A stretch of DNA of 6,404 nt from CAZKYP01 sp964556885 (lineage in GTDB: Bacteria > Planctomycetota > Phycisphaerae > Sedimentisphaerales > Anaerobacaceae), in the NCBI GenBank assembly GCA_964556885.1, contig CAZKYP010000185.1, positions 1 through 6,404 on the forward strand. The letters are read 5' to 3'. This document shows positions 4,728 through 6,404 of this stretch, one piece after another. The first letter of the stretch is position 1, and the number at the start of each line of letters is the position of its first letter. Both the position numbers and the translations under genes were made by a program. Under the pieces are notes generated by a model. It did not search any database and had not been told where the DNA came from. It worked only from the letters and a program-made list of their open reading frames with translations.

Positions 4728-6404
4728 ATGGCTAAAATAAACTCTTTGTTCCTTTGTATCACCTTCCTGCTCGTTCTTAACGCCGTCGCCGGGCCGGTGC
4801 AGGACGGCGGTCCTTCGGACACCTACGTCTGGCAGATGCAGGAAATCGCGCTCAGGGCCGAAAAGCAATATGATAACTATTATACGGATGTCACTTGTTG
4901 GGTGGATCTGAAAGGGCCGGATTTTGAAAAGCGAATCTACGGCTTCTGGGACGGTGACAATGTGTTTATTGTGCGTATTGTGGCTACGCAGGGCGGCCAA
5001 TGGCAGTGGGTGAGCGGTTCGAACCAGCCCGATGACAACGGGCTTAACAACAAAAGAGGGCGATTCAAAGCATTCGAATGGGTCGAACGCCAAAAAGTGC
5101 ATAATGCAAACCGCCGCGGCTTTATCCGACCGACTCCCAACGGACACGCATTGCAGTACGCCGACGGTACGCCGTTCTTTATAGTCGGCGATACATGGCT
5201 TGCGGGGACCACGTGGCGGCTGCCGTTCAGGGGCGTCGAACCGGCGGAGAATTATATACCTAGCCCAGGCATCGGATTCGAGGACGCCGTGGCTTATCGA
5301 AAAGCACAAGGCTTCAATTCGGTCAGTATGATTGCCTGTTTTCCGAACTGGGAATCGGACATCCATCCAAGCACCTACGCAAACGCCGACGGTCTGTACC
5401 TTAGAAACGCGTGGGAAAAATTCGAATACCTCGTCGAAGGCGGCCAGATGACTGCAAAAAATATGCGTGACGAATACGGCAACCTGCCGTTTGAAATGTC
5501 AGCCGAGCATGAGGGTGTGGCCGATTTCGACAAAATCATCCCGGCGTATTTCCGGAGCCTCGATAAGAAGATGCTATATTTGTCCAAGGAGGGTTTTGTC
5601 CCGCTGTTGGAGACGGTCCGGAGGGACAACTGCCCGGCGTGGAAGGCATTTTTCGACTTTGATGAATCATACGCGCGATATGTCCAGTACCTGATATCCA
5701 GATACGGCGCGTACAATATCATCTTCAGCGGGATTCATCTCGACTGGATTCCGAAAGAGTACAGTCTTACCGCCGACGAATTCAACGAGGCCCTGACGTA
5801 TCATCTGAAAAAATACGGCCCGCTGCCGTTCGGCCAGCCGCACACGACACTCATCAATAATTCCACGTACCTGCAATTCGGCCACGGTCAGAGCTGTCCC
5901 TGGCTAACAATGCACTCGGTCGGCAACAAGCCGCGGGACCACAGTGTGGCAGAAGCCATTGAAACTCTTTTTAATCTCGACCCGCCGTACCCGGCCATAA
6001 ATTTCGAGCCGTATTACACGGGCTGGAACCATGAAATCAACATGCCGAATGGGGAACGTCCGCCGGCCGATTCACCGCGTGACAATTATTTTACCCGCGC
6101 TCAGATGTACGGTTCCGTTCTTTCCGGCGGGCTGTCGGGACACGTGCACGGCACCGCCGCATACGATATTACAACAACCGGAGAGCCAGCCGGCGCACGG
6201 CCGCATTTCTGGGATGCTCTGAAATACAAATCAAGCGGGTATATGCAGCATCTTGCGGCGTTTATTTTATCCGAGGGCGATAAGTATCAGCAATTACAAC
6301 TCGCTTCGAAAAATATCAATCCGCAAAAGGCCCCGAACAGTCCGCCGAGAGGCCTGGACGGATGGTCGTATATGATGTGCACGCCGGAAAAAGATTTTGC
6401 ACTG
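4728..6404 (+). CDS. Secreted DUF5060/DUF4038 (apiosidase-like) glycoside hydrolase, C-terminus cut by window
   Basis: The first 559 residues are present and the frame is still open at the window end. Residues 1-21 are a signal peptide with a likely cleavage after AVA, so the enzyme is exported. Residues about 28-115 resemble the DUF5060 beta-sandwich that precedes such enzymes: YGFWDG (71-76), then a GGQWQWVSGSN strand and GRFKAFEW. Residues about 137-500 match the DUF4038 (apiosidase-like, GH140-related) TIM barrel. It opens with YADGTPFFIVGDTW (144-157). Candidate acidic residues sit in SAEHEG (258-263), HLDW (337-340) and NFEPYY (425-430); Glu427 aligns best with the conserved C-terminal glutamate. 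The late segment FTRAQMYGSVLSGGLSGHVHG is the usual R...Y....SG..G.T/V.G block. GH140 members cleave apiose side chains of pectin, but the DUF4038 group is broad, so the substrate here is unknown. The start has AGGAAAG 6 nt upstream. Any C-terminal collagen-binding-like or anchoring domain lies beyond the window. Confidence 0.85.
   Translation, partial: MAKINSLFLCITFLLVLNAVAGPVQDGGPSDTYVWQMQEIALRAEKQYDNYYTDVTCWVDLKGPDFEKRIYGFWDGDNVFIVRIVATQGGQWQWVSGSNQPDDNGLNNKRGRFKAFEWVERQKVHNANRRGFIRPTPNGHALQYADGTPFFIVGDTWLAGTTWRLPFRGVEPAENYIPSPGIGFEDAVAYRKAQGFNSVSMIACFPNWESDIHPSTYANADGLYLRNAWEKFEYLVEGGQMTAKNMRDEYGNLPFEMSAEHEGVADFDKIIPAYFRSLDKKMLYLSKEGFVPLLETVRRDNCPAWKAFFDFDESYARYVQYLISRYGAYNIIFSGIHLDWIPKEYSLTADEFNEALTYHLKKYGPLPFGQPHTTLINNSTYLQFGHGQSCPWLTMHSVGNKPRDHSVAEAIETLFNLDPPYPAINFEPYYTGWNHEINMPNGERPPADSPRDNYFTRAQMYGSVLSGGLSGHVHGTAAYDITTTGEPAGARPHFWDALKYKSSGYMQHLAAFILSEGDKYQQLQLASKNINPQKAPNSPPRGLDGWSYMMCTPEKDFAL

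Noticed and set aside
4713..5366. Minus-strand reading frame of 217 codons under the hydrolase gene
   Set aside because: It is the antisense shadow of the plus-strand CDS, which has a signal peptide, a promoter, a ribosome-binding site and family motifs.

Overview
The window is bacterial and carries three sizeable genes plus a compact regulatory region. A planctomycete of the Phycisphaerae/Sedimentisphaerales kind, or a relative in the PVC group, is the best guess. The basis is a chromosomal ileS next to an orphan secreted protein and a secreted DUF4038-type glycoside hydrolase. This is an inference from gene content, not a phylogenetic result.

Layout. Bases 1-120 lie downstream of ileS and hold nothing I can support. 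Bases 121-2982 (minus strand) encode a complete isoleucyl-tRNA synthetase of 953 residues. Its start is chosen by a good ribosome-binding site and by a promoter that would exclude the longer reading frame. Bases 2983-3290 are the ileS leader. Bases 3291-3497 hold a small doubtful ORF and an inverted repeat. Bases 3498-4475 (minus) encode a 325-residue secreted protein of unknown function. Bases 4476-4727 are a divergent, AT-rich intergenic region with a strong plus-strand promoter. Bases 4728-6404 (plus) encode the first 559 residues of a secreted DUF5060/DUF4038 (apiosidase-like) glycoside hydrolase that runs off the window.

The main finding is the ileS leader. Reading on the minus strand, a sigma70-type promoter (3260-3288) is followed by a 20-residue ORF, MKININIAIIIIIDERTKLP (3159-3221), in which 8 of 20 residues are isoleucine, five of them consecutive. 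The end of this ORF and the bases just after it can form an almost continuous 14-bp hairpin (3152-3168 with 3119-3134). That hairpin uses up the 5' arm of a canonical intrinsic terminator (3104-3112 with 3126-3134, followed by a U tract). A third segment (3227-3232), just upstream of the leader start codon, can pair with the 5' half of the antiterminator. These are the 1:2, 2:3 and 3:4 alternatives of a classical ribosome-mediated transcription attenuator. Here the system appears to sense charged tRNA-Ile and to control the enzyme that makes it. A ribosome stalled at Ile codons would leave the antiterminator free and let transcription reach ileS. A ribosome that reaches the stop codon would cover it and allow termination. 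No T-box sequence is visible. A second promoter between the terminator and ileS could give a basal, unattenuated level.
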